Shown: positions 34,085 to 43,473 of the stretch, one piece after another
Numbering within the stretch: position 1 is the stretch's first letter
How the letters are laid out: each line of letters opens with the position of its first letter
Assembly: GCF_002128405.1 (NCBI RefSeq)
Contig: NZ_NETJ01000004.1
Coordinates: 186,001-250,000 of the forward strand
From: Gottfriedia solisilvae
GTDB lineage: Bacteria > Bacillota > Bacilli > Bacillales > Bacillaceae_G
DNA: 64,000 bases
Direction of reading: 5' to 3'
Translations under genes and position numbers: made by a program
Notes under the pieces: generated by a model
Seen by the model: the letters and a program-made list of their open reading frames with translations, nothing else
What the model was told of the DNA's origin: nothing
The model's database searches: none

Positions 34085-34155
34085 TTGACAATATTTTTCC
34101 TTATAAAATATAATTAACTTATCATATGTTAACTAAAAATATAAATAAGTTAACA
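34085..34155 (+). promoter_or_regulatory. bioY promoter and BirA operator
   Basis: TTGACA (34085-34090), 18 nt, TATAAT (34109-34114). Just downstream is the inverted repeat TGTTAACT (34127-34134), 13 nt, AGTTAACA (34148-34155). The GTTAAC half-sites are those of BirA boxes in Bacillus, so biotin should repress. Confidence 0.88.
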
Positions 34156-34175
34156 TTAAGAATGGGGGATTTAAA

Positions 34176-34745
34176 ATGCATCCAGAAAGATTGAAAATGC
34201 TTATTACTGCAGCTTTATTTGCATCGATTATTGGTATACTTGCACAAATATCTATTCCTTTACCATTTTCTCCTGTACCAATTACAGGTCAAACACTTGC
34301 AATTGGACTTGCTGCAACAATTTTAGGTAGAAAATATGGAACAATTTCAGTACTGATCTATTTAGCAATTGGTGCGATCGGAGTACCTGTATATGCGGAG
34401 TTTTCAGCTGGATTTAGTGCACTTATTGGGCCAACAGGTGGCTATTTAATTGGATTTTTACCTACTGTATTGATCATTGCTTACTATATAGAAAAAACTA
34501 GTTTCACAGTTTTACAAGTATTCGTAGCAAATACAATTGGAATGCTAGTTACATTACTATTCGGAACAATTTGGTTAAAAATCTCTCTGGATTTAGGTTG
34601 GAAAGCAGCACTAACAGGAGGATTTTACCCGTTTATCATTTTAGGTCTTGTTAAAGCATACTTAGCTTCTACAATTGGCGTAATTGTAAGAAAGCGTCTT
34701 GAGAAAGCTAATTTATTAAAAGTAGAAAGCAATATTTCAGCTTAA
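34176..34745 (+). CDS. bioY: Biotin transporter BioY
   Basis: 189 residues, six transmembrane helices. The BioY motifs 'ISIPLPFSPVPITGQTLAI' near residues 26-44, 'GGYLIGFLP' near 89-97 and the C-terminal 'PFIILGLVKAYLAS' are clear. BioY is the substrate-binding S component of an ECF transporter; the shared energising module is normally encoded elsewhere. The gene is alone between a BirA-type operator and a terminator. It feeds biotin to enzymes such as the carboxylase encoded at 37.3-42.2 kb. Confidence 0.92.
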   Translation: MHPERLKMLITAALFASIIGILAQISIPLPFSPVPITGQTLAIGLAATILGRKYGTISVLIYLAIGAIGVPVYAEFSAGFSALIGPTGGYLIGFLPTVLIIAYYIEKTSFTVLQVFVANTIGMLVTLLFGTIWLKISLDLGWKAALTGGFYPFIILGLVKAYLASTIGVIVRKRLEKANLLKVESNISA

Positions 34746-34751
34746 TAAAAA

Positions 34752-34782
34752 AAAGAACCCTTTAATTAGGGTTCTTTTTTTA
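34752..34782 (+). terminator. Terminator of bioY
   Basis: AAAGAACCCT (34752-34761) / AGGGTTCTTT (34768-34777) and T-run. Confidence 0.88.
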
Positions 34783-34870
34783 TATTCATTTTTTTAATTA
34801 AACGTTTGTTTGGTTATTTCCCTATACTCCTCTCCCCTATTTATTTCTTGATAAATAAGTCGTTATCAAA

Positions 34871-34894
34871 AGAAAAACCACTCTAGAGTGGTTT
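34871..34894 (-). terminator. Terminator of the DUF2157 operon
   Basis: Perfect palindrome AAACCACTCTAGAGTGGTTT (34875-34894), T-rich on the minus strand after it. Confidence 0.8.
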
Positions 34895-34896
34895 AG

Positions 34897-35247
34897 TTAA
34901 TCATATACATATGATATTTCAGCGCTAATATATTTAAATTTGTCAGGGCGTTGATCAGTTACAAAATCAAAAACGTAGAGTCCCTTTTCACTCTTCTTGA
35001 AAACTATGAAAATCTTCTGCCCTTCTTTCGGCTTCGCTTCACCCTTCCAATCCTTATCGGTAATTTCATCGAATTTATATGATAGTGCTGCATAGTGACC
35101 GAATAATGGCTCAATTGGATCTAAGCTTTCTGCCTCAATCTTAAAAGTGTCAGCAGTTTGTTTAAAGTACATTATGCTTCCAAGTAATGAAAGCAGCAAA
35201 ATTAACTGTATGAATGACAATAATATTAGTTTCATTTTATTTTGCAT
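34897..35247 (-). CDS. GDYXXLXY-like protein, membrane anchored
   Basis: About 116 residues. One N-terminal transmembrane helix, then an extracytoplasmic beta-rich part with 'EPLFGHYAALSYKFDEI', a variant of the G-D-Y-x-x-L-x-Y motif (His for Asp here). Proteins of this type are regularly encoded with DUF2157 membrane proteins, as here, where the two genes overlap by 11 nt. The start at the ATG 6 nt after GAGGTG is preferred. Function is unknown. Confidence 0.7.
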   Translation of the reverse strand: MQNKMKLILLSFIQLILLLSLLGSIMYFKQTADTFKIEAESLDPIEPLFGHYAALSYKFDEITDKDWKGEAKPKEGQKIFIVFKKSEKGLYVFDFVTDQRPDKFKYISAEISYVYD

Positions 35248-36475
35248 ATTCATCACCTCTTGCTTTTTTCGATTGAATAAAGACGATATAGAGTATAGCT
35301 GCAAGTATGATGAATACGATTGATTTACCTATGAAAGTAACAGATAATCCTGTGTAAATACCAATTACAAGAATAATAAAGGTAATAAAGCCGATGATCA
35401 TGCTTCTTTTTTCTTGATGAGAAACACCAAAGAATAAACGAATACAAGAATAAGCAAATAAAATGAAGACACCAACAATCATATTAGCTAATTCGTCTTG
35501 CATACCCAAGATTGGTAATAAGAAAATGAATAGGTAAATCCAAAGATAATTTTTGATTTGCTCATTACTTCTCCATTTTCTATAAACAGTATAAACAGCT
35601 AATAAAGTGAACAATAACATTACAATGTTGAAAACTGGAAACGATAATTCTTTTTGAATTTCATGAATTACATCATAAATTACGCCCATAGTCGTCGTAA
35701 TAAAGGTAGCAATCCAAATAAATGGAGTAATGAAAGGAAGTAGTACATAATCAATCACTCCCCACTCATTAAGTAGCCACAGAACAAATATTACCGCGAT
35801 GATCGGAGTAACATACTGACCATCAGAAATCGTCTCAAAAAACACGATGAGTATATATCCTAAAAATGTATAGTTGAAGCTCGCATTCCAACGAGTTTTC
35901 ATTTTCAATAGAAAATAAATTGAACAAAGTAATAATGGTAGCTGTAAAAGATATACATAAGATGTTCCATTACCAGCGCTATAGTTTAAACTAAATAATC
36001 CAATTCCTAAGAATAAATAATAAAACATATCATGCCTTAAAAAGTAATAATAAAGAAAGGCTAATAATGTCCAAGTAATAAGAAATATTGGGCTATCGCT
36101 AGAAAATTGATACATTTGTACAATTAAAACGAAAGCACAAGCATATCCAATTACATTTATGAAATTCAAACAATTTCCAAAAAGCTCTTTTCCCTTTTGA
36201 TAACTAATAAACGCCGCTGAATGAAAAATTATTAATGTAACAAAAATAATGACTAATCTTACTGTTTGATCATAATTATTCCAGTTGCTTCCAACGAGCG
36301 CTAGTATTGAAAATGCAACTAGTAAAGCGATAAGAAAGGGTACGATATTCATTAAAAATGATTGCTTCTCACTTCTATTCCTATGATTTTCATAAGTTAA
36401 AATTCTGCTCACAGTCTCGTCATCTATTAACTCATGAGACCGCCACTCTTTTAGTTTTCCATCAATTTTATTCAT
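35237..36475 (-). CDS. DUF2157 domain membrane protein
   Basis: About 412 residues. The N-terminal cytoplasmic DUF2157 segment ('LKEWRSHELIDDETVSRILTYEN', about 6-28) precedes roughly a dozen transmembrane helices covering residues 45-400. The start at 36475 has GGGGG six nt upstream. It works, by association, with the overlapping GDYXXLXY-like gene. No biochemical role is known. Confidence 0.8.
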   Translation of the reverse strand: MNKIDGKLKEWRSHELIDDETVSRILTYENHRNRSEKQSFLMNIVPFLIALLVAFSILALVGSNWNNYDQTVRLVIIFVTLIIFHSAAFISYQKGKELFGNCLNFINVIGYACAFVLIVQMYQFSSDSPIFLITWTLLAFLYYYFLRHDMFYYLFLGIGLFSLNYSAGNGTSYVYLLQLPLLLCSIYFLLKMKTRWNASFNYTFLGYILIVFFETISDGQYVTPIIAVIFVLWLLNEWGVIDYVLLPFITPFIWIATFITTTMGVIYDVIHEIQKELSFPVFNIVMLLFTLLAVYTVYRKWRSNEQIKNYLWIYLFIFLLPILGMQDELANMIVGVFILFAYSCIRLFFGVSHQEKRSMIIGFITFIILVIGIYTGLSVTFIGKSIVFIILAAILYIVFIQSKKARGDEYAK

Positions 36476-36733
36476 TGTTTGCCCCCTGTTTGTAGTGCAA
36501 AATATATAGGCTACTTTCACATCAAAATATATCGACGTTTTATGAAACTTTAAATGTTCACTATCATTATAAGCACCAAATACTGTTTCTAGTATAAATA
36601 GTTCATAGTTTTAGATGATTAGGAGAATGAATCAAACGTTTGTTTAACTATTTAGATAAAAAAGAAAAGCCGCCCATTTCTGGAATGCTTCACTTACATG
36701 TCTTTCTCTAATCTTCACTATTCTCTATATCTA

Positions 36734-37204
36734 TTAATCCCAAATATTCGGTCGTTCAATATTCATCGTTCGCATATAGTCCAATAATTGGCCAGTATGT
36801 ACAGATTCATGATAAGCCACTCTTAGTAACATATCTCCTAAGGTACGGATATATCCCACGTCTGAACGATCTATTTTTACATTCTCAAGATCAGACACTT
36901 CTATAGATTTAATGTAGTTAATAAATTCATGTCGAAGAGGTATTGCTCTATCTAAATCATCTTGTACATTCGTAAATTCAACTAATTCGTATGGATTTTC
37001 AGGGTGTGATATACTTTTTCTATTTTGTAAAATTTGAAGATATATATATTCACTTTCTAGTACATGTCGAACCATTTCCGCACAAGTTAAAGCTTTTTCA
37101 TCAGGCTTCCAATTTAACATATTAGTAGGAATTGACTGCCAAACCTTAATACTTCTACGTCTTATTTCTTCAAAATTTAGTACAATTAAATCGATTTGAT
37201 TCAT
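36734..37204 (-). CDS. DinB family protein
   Basis: 156 residues, four-helix bundle. The three DinB metal-binding histidines are visible in 'AEMVRHVLESE' near 48 and 'RVAYHESVHTGQLLDYMR' near 128-145 (H-x3-H). Such proteins are putative metal-dependent thiol transferases or DNA-damage-inducible proteins; a bacillithiol role has been proposed for relatives. Single-gene unit preceded by GGAGG. Confidence 0.8.
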   Translation of the reverse strand: MNQIDLIVLNFEEIRRRSIKVWQSIPTNMLNWKPDEKALTCAEMVRHVLESEYIYLQILQNRKSISHPENPYELVEFTNVQDDLDRAIPLRHEFINYIKSIEVSDLENVKIDRSDVGYIRTLGDMLLRVAYHESVHTGQLLDYMRTMNIERPNIWD

Positions 37205-37317
37205 TAAAATCCCTCCTATTTATTATTAGTAAATTATACCATTATTTAACTCAAAATGCGAACTAACGTTCCTGTTAAAGTGAACTATTTTATGCTTTCA
37301 GTAAGTTACTACTCATA

Positions 37318-37345
37318 AAAAAACAGTCCTCTTTGGAGGACTGTT
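37318..37345 (-). terminator. Terminator of the leucine catabolism operon
   Basis: AACAGTCCTC (37322-37331) / GAGGACTGTT (37336-37345), T-run on minus. Confidence 0.88.
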
Positions 37346-37352
37346 CTCACTA

Positions 37353-38882
37353 TTATACCGGGTATACTCCATGCTTTTTTGTGCTTGGCGTTTCGTATGA
37401 TTCCAAGTAGTATTCAAATCGTTTAATTAGTTCAGAACGTAGCTCTTCTGGTTGAATGACAACATCAACAACTAATTCTGAAGCTAATCGATAAATATCA
37501 ATATCCTCAGAATACTCCTTACGTTTTTCTTGGATGAATGCAGCTTGTTCTTCTTTCGGTAAGCTTGCAATTTTGTTTGCATATACTGCGTTTACGGCAG
37601 CTTCTGGACCCATTACCGCAATTTGAGCTGATGGGAAAGCAATTACACAGTCCGTTTCAAATGCAGGACCAGCCATTGCGTATAAACCTGCACCATATGC
37701 TTTACGAACGATAACTGAAATTTTTGGCACTGTCGCGTTACTCATGCTGTATAGCATTTTCGCACCGTGTCGGATAATTCCTGCTCGTTCTACTTTTGTA
37801 CCAATCATAAATCCTGGTACATCCATTAAGAATAATAAAGGAATATGGTAAGCATCGCATAAATTGATAAATTTAGCTGCTTTATCCGCTGAATCTGGGA
37901 ATAATACGCCACCTTTAACTTTAGGCTGATTCGCCACAATACCAACACTTCGTCCATCAATTCTAGCAAAACCAGTTACTAACTCAGGCGCGAATAATTT
38001 TTTAATTTCAAAGAATGAATTTTCATCTACTACTCGATCGATAAATTCATAAATTGAAAATGGTACGTTTTGATTACCAGGGATAATTTCAGCTAATGAT
38101 TTTTCTTTAACAACTGGGTTCTTTGCTTCTACAACAGGAGACCCTTGTTTAAAGTTTGCTGGTAAAAATGATAAATACTCTTTTACTTGTCGAATTGCAT
38201 CTTCTTCTGATTCACATAAAACATCCCCACACCCTGAAACTGAACAGTGCATTCTCGCTCCGCCCATTTCTTCAAGCGTTACTTTTTCACCGATTACCAT
38301 CTCAGCCATACGAGGTGATCCTAAATACATAGAAGAGTTGCCTTCAACCATGAATACAGCATCACAAAATGCTGGTATATACGCGCCACCTGCAGCCGAT
38401 GGGCCAAATAATAAACAGACTTGAGGTACTTGACCAGATAGCTTAATTTGATTATGGAATATTCGCCCTGCTCCACGTCTTCCCGGGAACATAAATACTT
38501 GGTCAGTAATACGTGCACCAGCTGAATCTACAAGGTAGATCAGTGGGCACAGCATTTTTTGGCAAGTTTCTTGGATACGAATAATCTTCTCTACCGTCTT
38601 TTCACCCCAAGATCCTGCTTTTACAGTAGAATCATTTGCCATTACACAAACTGTACGACCATTAATCTTACCGATTCCTGTTATAATTCCGTCTGCTGGA
38701 AACTCATCATTTACACAATTGGCAAATAAACCATCTTCCACAAAACTATCTTTATCTACTAGCTGATTAATTCTCTCCCTAGCAAAAAGCTTACCAATTT
38801 TAGCATTGCTCTCATGATACTTTTCTTTCCCACCAGAAAGTATTTGGTCTTTTCGAGCTTGATATGTTGCTTCGTTTGACAT
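37353..38882 (-). CDS. yngE: Methylcrotonyl-CoA carboxylase, carboxyltransferase (beta) subunit
   Basis: 509 residues. 'GAGGAYIPAFCDAVFMVEGNSSMYLGSPRM' and 'VDSAGARITDQVFMFPGRRGAGRIF' in the N-domain and 'LLFLMDVPGFMIGTKVERAGIIRHGAKM' in the C-domain are carboxyltransferase signatures. The 'GSPRMAEM' and 'AGAR' loops favour the methylcrotonyl rather than the acetyl enzyme. It transfers CO2 from biotin to 3-methylcrotonyl-CoA. Last gene of a six-gene operon; in B. subtilis the corresponding yng operon has the same enzyme set. The propionyl-CoA alternative is less likely given the HMG-CoA lyase neighbour. Confidence 0.88.
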   Translation of the reverse strand: MSNEATYQARKDQILSGGKEKYHESNAKIGKLFARERINQLVDKDSFVEDGLFANCVNDEFPADGIITGIGKINGRTVCVMANDSTVKAGSWGEKTVEKIIRIQETCQKMLCPLIYLVDSAGARITDQVFMFPGRRGAGRIFHNQIKLSGQVPQVCLLFGPSAAGGAYIPAFCDAVFMVEGNSSMYLGSPRMAEMVIGEKVTLEEMGGARMHCSVSGCGDVLCESEEDAIRQVKEYLSFLPANFKQGSPVVEAKNPVVKEKSLAEIIPGNQNVPFSIYEFIDRVVDENSFFEIKKLFAPELVTGFARIDGRSVGIVANQPKVKGGVLFPDSADKAAKFINLCDAYHIPLLFLMDVPGFMIGTKVERAGIIRHGAKMLYSMSNATVPKISVIVRKAYGAGLYAMAGPAFETDCVIAFPSAQIAVMGPEAAVNAVYANKIASLPKEEQAAFIQEKRKEYSEDIDIYRLASELVVDVVIQPEELRSELIKRFEYYLESYETPSTKKHGVYPV

Positions 38883-38887
38883 GTGAG

Positions 38888-39667
38888 TTACTCTCCTTTG
38901 TATTGTGGTTGACGTTTTTCTTGAAACGCATTTAAACCTTCCATACGGTCTTCAGTATGTAGCAATCTTTCATACTCGTAAGTTTCTAATCTTAAACCTA
39001 AATCTAATGGTAGATCGAAACCAGATTGAATCGCTTTTTTTGCTGCACGTATTGCAAGCGGTCCCTTACTTGCAATTGCTTCACAAATTTCTAATGCTTT
39101 ATTTTGTAATTCATCTAATTCAACAACATGCTCCAAAATTCCAATTTGCTCGGCTTCTTGTGCATTTAATCGCTTACCTGTATAGATCAATTCTTTAGCT
39201 TTTCCAAGTCCAACTAAGCGTGGTAGTCTTTGCGTTCCACCCGCTCCAGGAATAATTGCTAAAGATGTTTCTGGTAAGCCAACAATTGCATCTTTATGAG
39301 CAAGTCGAATATCGCAAGCTAAAGCAAGTTCCAAGCCTCCGCCTAGTGCAACACCATTAATAGCTGCAATTGCTGGCATTGGAAGCTTTTCAATTTTAAA
39401 GAATAGGGATCCAATCATAGCAACTGTTTCCCTAGCTTCGTTTTCAGTCATGCCTCTTCTTTCCTTTAAATCAGCTCCACTGCAAAAATAAGAAGAACCA
39501 CTGCCTGTAAATAAAACTGCACGAATCTCTGATGCTTTTGATAATTTATCCATTTCATCATGAAGAGCTTCTAGTAACTCGCGAGATAAGGAATTTGCTT
39601 GTTTCGTTCGGTTAAGCGTAAATACTCTTACATGACCAATATCATTCACAAGTAAACAGGATTCCAT
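38888..39667 (-). CDS. yngF: Enoyl-CoA hydratase family, probable methylglutaconyl-CoA hydratase
   Basis: 259 residues. Crotonase motifs: 'VLFTGSGSSYFCSGADLKER' (oxyanion hole), 'AAINGVALGGGLELALACDIRLA' near 103-125 with the second oxyanion Gly, and 'LPETSLAIIPGAGGTQRLPRLVG' with a catalytic Glu. Flanked by the carboxylase beta subunit and HMG-CoA lyase, it should hydrate 3-methylglutaconyl-CoA to HMG-CoA. A 5-nt gap to yngE. Confidence 0.85.
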   Translation of the reverse strand: MESCLLVNDIGHVRVFTLNRTKQANSLSRELLEALHDEMDKLSKASEIRAVLFTGSGSSYFCSGADLKERRGMTENEARETVAMIGSLFFKIEKLPMPAIAAINGVALGGGLELALACDIRLAHKDAIVGLPETSLAIIPGAGGTQRLPRLVGLGKAKELIYTGKRLNAQEAEQIGILEHVVELDELQNKALEICEAIASKGPLAIRAAKKAIQSGFDLPLDLGLRLETYEYERLLHTEDRMEGLNAFQEKRQPQYKGE

Positions 39668-40579
39668 TTAAATACTCTCCTTTGAACCATTCCATACGGA
39701 AAATAATTTACTAACTGGCGTCAAGTTCATCGCCTCAGAAATATAATTAGTCGCATGGTGAAGTTTCTTTTCATCAACGCCAGTTGAAATACCTAATCGA
39801 TGAAGTAATGAAACAATATCTTCAGTTGCTACATTTCCGCTTGCACCAGGTGCATATGGGCAGCCACCTAAACCTCCAGTTGACGAATCGAATCTTTCAA
39901 TTCCAAATAACAACGAAGTATAAAGATTTGCCATTGCACGACCGTATGTATCATGAAAATGCATTGCAATCTGGTCAACAGATATTTCTTTTAATAAGTC
40001 TTCCAGAAATTCATTTACTTGATATGGTGTAGCAATTCCGATTGTGTCTCCAAAAGAAATTTCATCTACACCGCACTCAACTAATTGATTAGCCATCTTA
40101 ATAACCTGAACAGTATTGATATTACCTTCATAAGGACAACCAAATACTGTTGATATATATGCTCTTGTTGTTTTTTTATGTTGTTTACATTCAGTGATCA
40201 TCGAACGGATTTCATTCATTGAATGCTCAATATTGGCATTTTTATTTTTCAAATTATGTGTTTCACTTGCAGAAACGAAAAAGTTAATTTCATCTGCATC
40301 AGCTTCAAACGCACTAATTAGTCCTCTTTTATTTGGGACAAGTGCTGCATAAGTAACCCCATCTTTTTTGTTAAGTTTTGTGAATAGATCAACAGAGTCA
40401 CTAAGTTGAGGAATCCAGTCTGGCCTTACAAATGAAGAAACTTCAATATAAGATAAACCACTTTCTACCAATAAATCGATCCATTCAAGCTTCTTTTCTG
40501 TTGGAACAAATTGTTTCTCATTTTGTAACCCATCACGTGGTCCAACTTCCCTTAAAATAACTGATTGAGGTAGCTTCAT
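39668..40579 (-). CDS. yngG: Hydroxymethylglutaryl-CoA lyase
   Basis: 303 residues. 'LREVGPRDGLQNEKQFVPTEKKLEWID' (catalytic Arg-Asp, metal Asp) at 9-35, 'HFHDTYGRAMANLY' (metal His pair) near 205 and 'GGLGGCPYAPGASGNVATEDIV' (active-site Cys loop) near 236-257 are all intact. It cleaves HMG-CoA to acetoacetate and acetyl-CoA, the final step of the leucine branch. It abuts the hydratase gene with no gap. Confidence 0.9.
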   Translation of the reverse strand: MKLPQSVILREVGPRDGLQNEKQFVPTEKKLEWIDLLVESGLSYIEVSSFVRPDWIPQLSDSVDLFTKLNKKDGVTYAALVPNKRGLISAFEADADEINFFVSASETHNLKNKNANIEHSMNEIRSMITECKQHKKTTRAYISTVFGCPYEGNINTVQVIKMANQLVECGVDEISFGDTIGIATPYQVNEFLEDLLKEISVDQIAMHFHDTYGRAMANLYTSLLFGIERFDSSTGGLGGCPYAPGASGNVATEDIVSLLHRLGISTGVDEKKLHHATNYISEAMNLTPVSKLFSVWNGSKESI

Positions 40580-40589
40580 CTATTTACTC

Positions 40590-40811
40590 CTAACCTAGTT
40601 TTTCAACTTGGATTAATGAGTCGCCTTCATTTACAAAATCGCCTTCTTGCACAAATACATTTACAACCTTACATTTATACGGTGCTGCATGTGGAATTTC
40701 CATTTTCATAGATTCCAAGATAACATATTCCCCGTCACTACTAATTTCGTCACCAACTGCTACTAGTAATTTCCATACGCTACCTGCCATCATTGCCGTT
40801 AAATTTTCCAT
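40590..40811 (-). CDS. yngHB: Free-standing biotin carboxyl carrier protein
   Basis: 73 residues, a lone biotinyl domain. The biotinylation site is in 'ESMKMEIPHAAPYKC' (Lys near 36), and 'LVAVGDEISSDGEYVI' and 'FVQEGDFVNEGDSLIQVE' form the barrel. In most bacteria this domain is fused to the carboxylase alpha chain; in the B. subtilis yng operon, as here, it is a separate small gene. It lies 10 nt from the biotin carboxylase gene. Confidence 0.88.
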   Translation of the reverse strand: MENLTAMMAGSVWKLLVAVGDEISSDGEYVILESMKMEIPHAAPYKCKVVNVFVQEGDFVNEGDSLIQVEKLG

Positions 40812-40821
40812 TATATGAACC

Positions 40822-42162
40822 TCACTTTACTTTTTGATATTCACTGATAAAATTAGTCGCATAATCGCCTTCTTGGAAGCCTTTCGTAGAAAGAATATCA
40901 ATTAAAAATGGCACATTCGTTTTAATTCCTTCAATACGTACACTTGATAAATACGACTGTAGTTGTTGAACTGCGTCTTTTCTAGTTTTTGAAGTAACAA
41001 TTACTTTTGCTAAAAGTGGATCATAAAATGGAGATACAACCCAACCATCGTAAAGATGTGTATCAACTCTCACACCTTCAACTTCTGGAAAACTACAATG
41101 TTGAACAGTTCCAGGAGATGGGAAAAATGTTTTAGGATCTTCCGCATAAACCCTTACTTCAATTGAGTGTCCATTCATCTCAACATGATGTGGACGAATT
41201 GGAAGAATTTCACCAAATGTAATTCGGAATTGCCATTCAACTAAGTCAATTCCTGTAATTCCCTCAGTAACTCCGTGTTCTACTTGTAATCTAGTATTCA
41301 TTTCTAAGAAATAAATATTTTCGTTTTCATCTACTAAAAATTCAATCGTGCCTACATTTATATATTTCATTTTCTTTGCAATTGTAAGTGCATATTCTTC
41401 AAGCTTCTTACGACCATGTGAAGAAAGAAACGGTGATGGTGCCTCTTCAACAACCTTTTGGTTTCTTCTTTGAATTGAACAGTCTCTTTCGAACAAGAAT
41501 ACGATATTGCCAAGTGTGTCTGCTGCAATTTGTGCTTCAATATGTCTTGGTTTTAAGATTGCTTTTTCAATAAAAACATCATCATTTGCGAAGAATTGAA
41601 GCGCTCTAGTTTGAGTTGCAACAAATTCCTTTTCAAGTTGTTCTTGATTCTCAATTAATTTCATACCAATTCCACCGCCACCACTGGAGGCTTTTAACAT
41701 GACTGGATAACCAATATCGAATGCAATTTCTTTTGCTTCTTCTACCGATTGAATTGGATGAGAGTTCCCTTTGATAACAGGAATATTTAATTGCTCCATC
41801 AGTTGCCTAGCTCTAATTTTTTCACCCATCATTTCTAAATGTTCAGGCTTTGGGCCAACGAATAAGATTCCAGCTTCTGCACATTTTTTAGCAAAATCAC
41901 TATTTTCTGATAAGAAACCGTAACCTGGATGAATTGCAGTTACGTTGTTTTCTTTAGCCAATTGAATAATATATTCGCCATTTAAATACGTATCTTTCGT
42001 ATGATTTCCTTTAAGAGGGAAAGCCTCATCACTTAACTTAACATGCAAACTTTCCTTATCAGCCTCTGAAAAGATAGCAACAGTTTGATAACGCAGTTTT
42101 TTACATGTTTGGATAATTCTGCATGCGATTTCTCCGCGGTTTGCAATCAGTATTTTGATCAT
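40822..42162 (-). CDS. yngHA: Biotin carboxylase subunit of methylcrotonyl-CoA carboxylase
   Basis: About 446 residues. 'KILIANRGEIACRIIQTCKKLRYQTVAIFSEADKES' at the start, 'MLKASSGGGGIGMKL' ATP-grasp loop near 160-175, 'FLEMNTRLQVEHGVTEGITGIDLVEWQ' near 285-310. It charges the biotin on the small carrier protein with CO2 using ATP and bicarbonate. The start at the ATG after AAGGAGCGAG is chosen, seven codons inside the longest frame, which gives an 11-nt gap from the dehydrogenase gene. Confidence 0.88.
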   Translation of the reverse strand: MIKILIANRGEIACRIIQTCKKLRYQTVAIFSEADKESLHVKLSDEAFPLKGNHTKDTYLNGEYIIQLAKENNVTAIHPGYGFLSENSDFAKKCAEAGILFVGPKPEHLEMMGEKIRARQLMEQLNIPVIKGNSHPIQSVEEAKEIAFDIGYPVMLKASSGGGGIGMKLIENQEQLEKEFVATQTRALQFFANDDVFIEKAILKPRHIEAQIAADTLGNIVFLFERDCSIQRRNQKVVEEAPSPFLSSHGRKKLEEYALTIAKKMKYINVGTIEFLVDENENIYFLEMNTRLQVEHGVTEGITGIDLVEWQFRITFGEILPIRPHHVEMNGHSIEVRVYAEDPKTFFPSPGTVQHCSFPEVEGVRVDTHLYDGWVVSPFYDPLLAKVIVTSKTRKDAVQQLQSYLSSVRIEGIKTNVPFLIDILSTKGFQEGDYATNFISEYQKVK

Positions 42163-42173
42163 ATTCTCGCTCC

Positions 42174-43319
42174 TTATCGGCATCCTAATTGTCTTGCAAT
42201 AACGATACGTTGAATTTCAGAAGTTCCTTCACCAATTTCAAGTAACTTAGCATCACGAACTAAACGTTCTATACCATATTCCTTCATGTATCCGTATCCG
42301 CCATGAATTTGTAATGACTCATTCGCAATTTTGGAAGCGATTTCAGAAGCGTATAACTTAGCGAACGCCGCTTCTTTTGTAAAAGGTTTTCCATTATCTT
42401 TTAACCATGCAGCTTTGTGTACCATATTTCGAGCTAATTCGATTCCCATTGCCATATCTGCTAGCTTAAATTGGATTGCTTGAAAGCTAGAAAGAGGCTG
42501 GTTAAATTGTTTACGTTCTTTTGAGTAAGCTAATGCTTTATCAAAAGCCTTTTGTGCAATACCTACAGCAAGAGCTGCAATTGAAATTCTTCCACCATCT
42601 AATGTATATAAGAACTGGCCAAATCCTTTATCTGGATTGCCTAGAATATTTTCTTTTGGTACTCGTACTTCATTTAAAACGATTTGAGTCGTATTTGATG
42701 CTCGTACACCCATCTTGTCGTAAGGATCTGTAATCGTTAAACCTTCAGAATCCGTTGGTACAATAAATGCACAAATATTTTTCTTTCCTCTTTCATCAAT
42801 TGAAGTATAAGCAGTAACAATAATTGTGTTTGAATACTGAGCATTGGTAATCCAGCATTTCTCTCCTGTAATAACGTACTCATCACCATCTAATACTGCT
42901 CTTGTTTGAGTTCCCCCAGCATCCGAGCCAGCATTAGGTTCTGTTAAACCAAACGCTCCAAGTGTTTTCCCTTGTGCCATTGGAACTAAGTACTTTTGCT
43001 TTTGTTCTTCCGTACCAAAATAATAAATAGGAGAAGCTCCAAGTGAAATTGTGGCTGCAAAACTTAATCCAGTTCCACCACATGCACGTCCTATTTCTTC
43101 TACAGCTATTGCATAACTAATTGTATCGCTTCCGCTTCCACCGTATTCTTCAGGAAAAGGAATACCTAACAAACCTAATTCACCCATTTTTTGGAATGTT
43201 TCAATTGGGAATCTACTATCGCGGTCATTTTCTTCTGCAAAAGGCTCAATTTCCTTCTCTGCAAAGCTTCGTACCATTTCTTGAATCAATTGCTGTTCTT
43301 TAGATAATAAAAAATCCAT
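42174..43319 (-). CDS. yngJ: Acyl-CoA dehydrogenase, probable isovaleryl-CoA dehydrogenase
   Basis: 381 residues. The family signatures 'GAFGLTEPNAGSDAGGTQTRA' near 128-148 and 'QIHGGYGYMKEYGIERLVRDAKLLEIGEGTSEIQRIVIARQL' at the end are complete, and the catalytic base position fits either class. First gene of the operon; the product would be 3-methylcrotonyl-CoA, substrate of the carboxylase encoded next. SD AAAGGAG. The operon lacks an acyl-CoA synthetase gene (yngI of B. subtilis). Confidence 0.85.
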   Translation of the reverse strand: MDFLLSKEQQLIQEMVRSFAEKEIEPFAEENDRDSRFPIETFQKMGELGLLGIPFPEEYGGSGSDTISYAIAVEEIGRACGGTGLSFAATISLGASPIYYFGTEEQKQKYLVPMAQGKTLGAFGLTEPNAGSDAGGTQTRAVLDGDEYVITGEKCWITNAQYSNTIIVTAYTSIDERGKKNICAFIVPTDSEGLTITDPYDKMGVRASNTTQIVLNEVRVPKENILGNPDKGFGQFLYTLDGGRISIAALAVGIAQKAFDKALAYSKERKQFNQPLSSFQAIQFKLADMAMGIELARNMVHKAAWLKDNGKPFTKEAAFAKLYASEIASKIANESLQIHGGYGYMKEYGIERLVRDAKLLEIGEGTSEIQRIVIARQLGCR

Positions 43320-43349
43320 GTGCTAGTCACTCTCCTTTTAATAGTAAGG

Positions 43350-43367
43350 TACGTTTTAAAAAACGTA
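43350..43367 (-). promoter_or_regulatory. Candidate operator of the leucine catabolism operon
   Basis: Inverted repeat TACGTTTT-AA-AAAACGTA, 30 nt upstream of the first gene and downstream of the predicted start site, a typical repressor position. The regulator is not in the window. Confidence 0.5.
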
Positions 43368-43473
43368 AGAATGCCTCCAACTGTCGGTTTTCTCAGTGGA
43401 GTCAGTTTATATCTATATTAAAAAATAATATAGTCTTACAATTGATAATATTCGATATTTTATATCAATTTCC

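Noticed and set aside
33931-34113. 60-codon plus-strand ORF with TTG start and GGAGG
   Set aside because: SD spacing is too short, the frame runs through a strong terminator and the bioY promoter, and the product is a Tyr/Phe/Ile-rich string.
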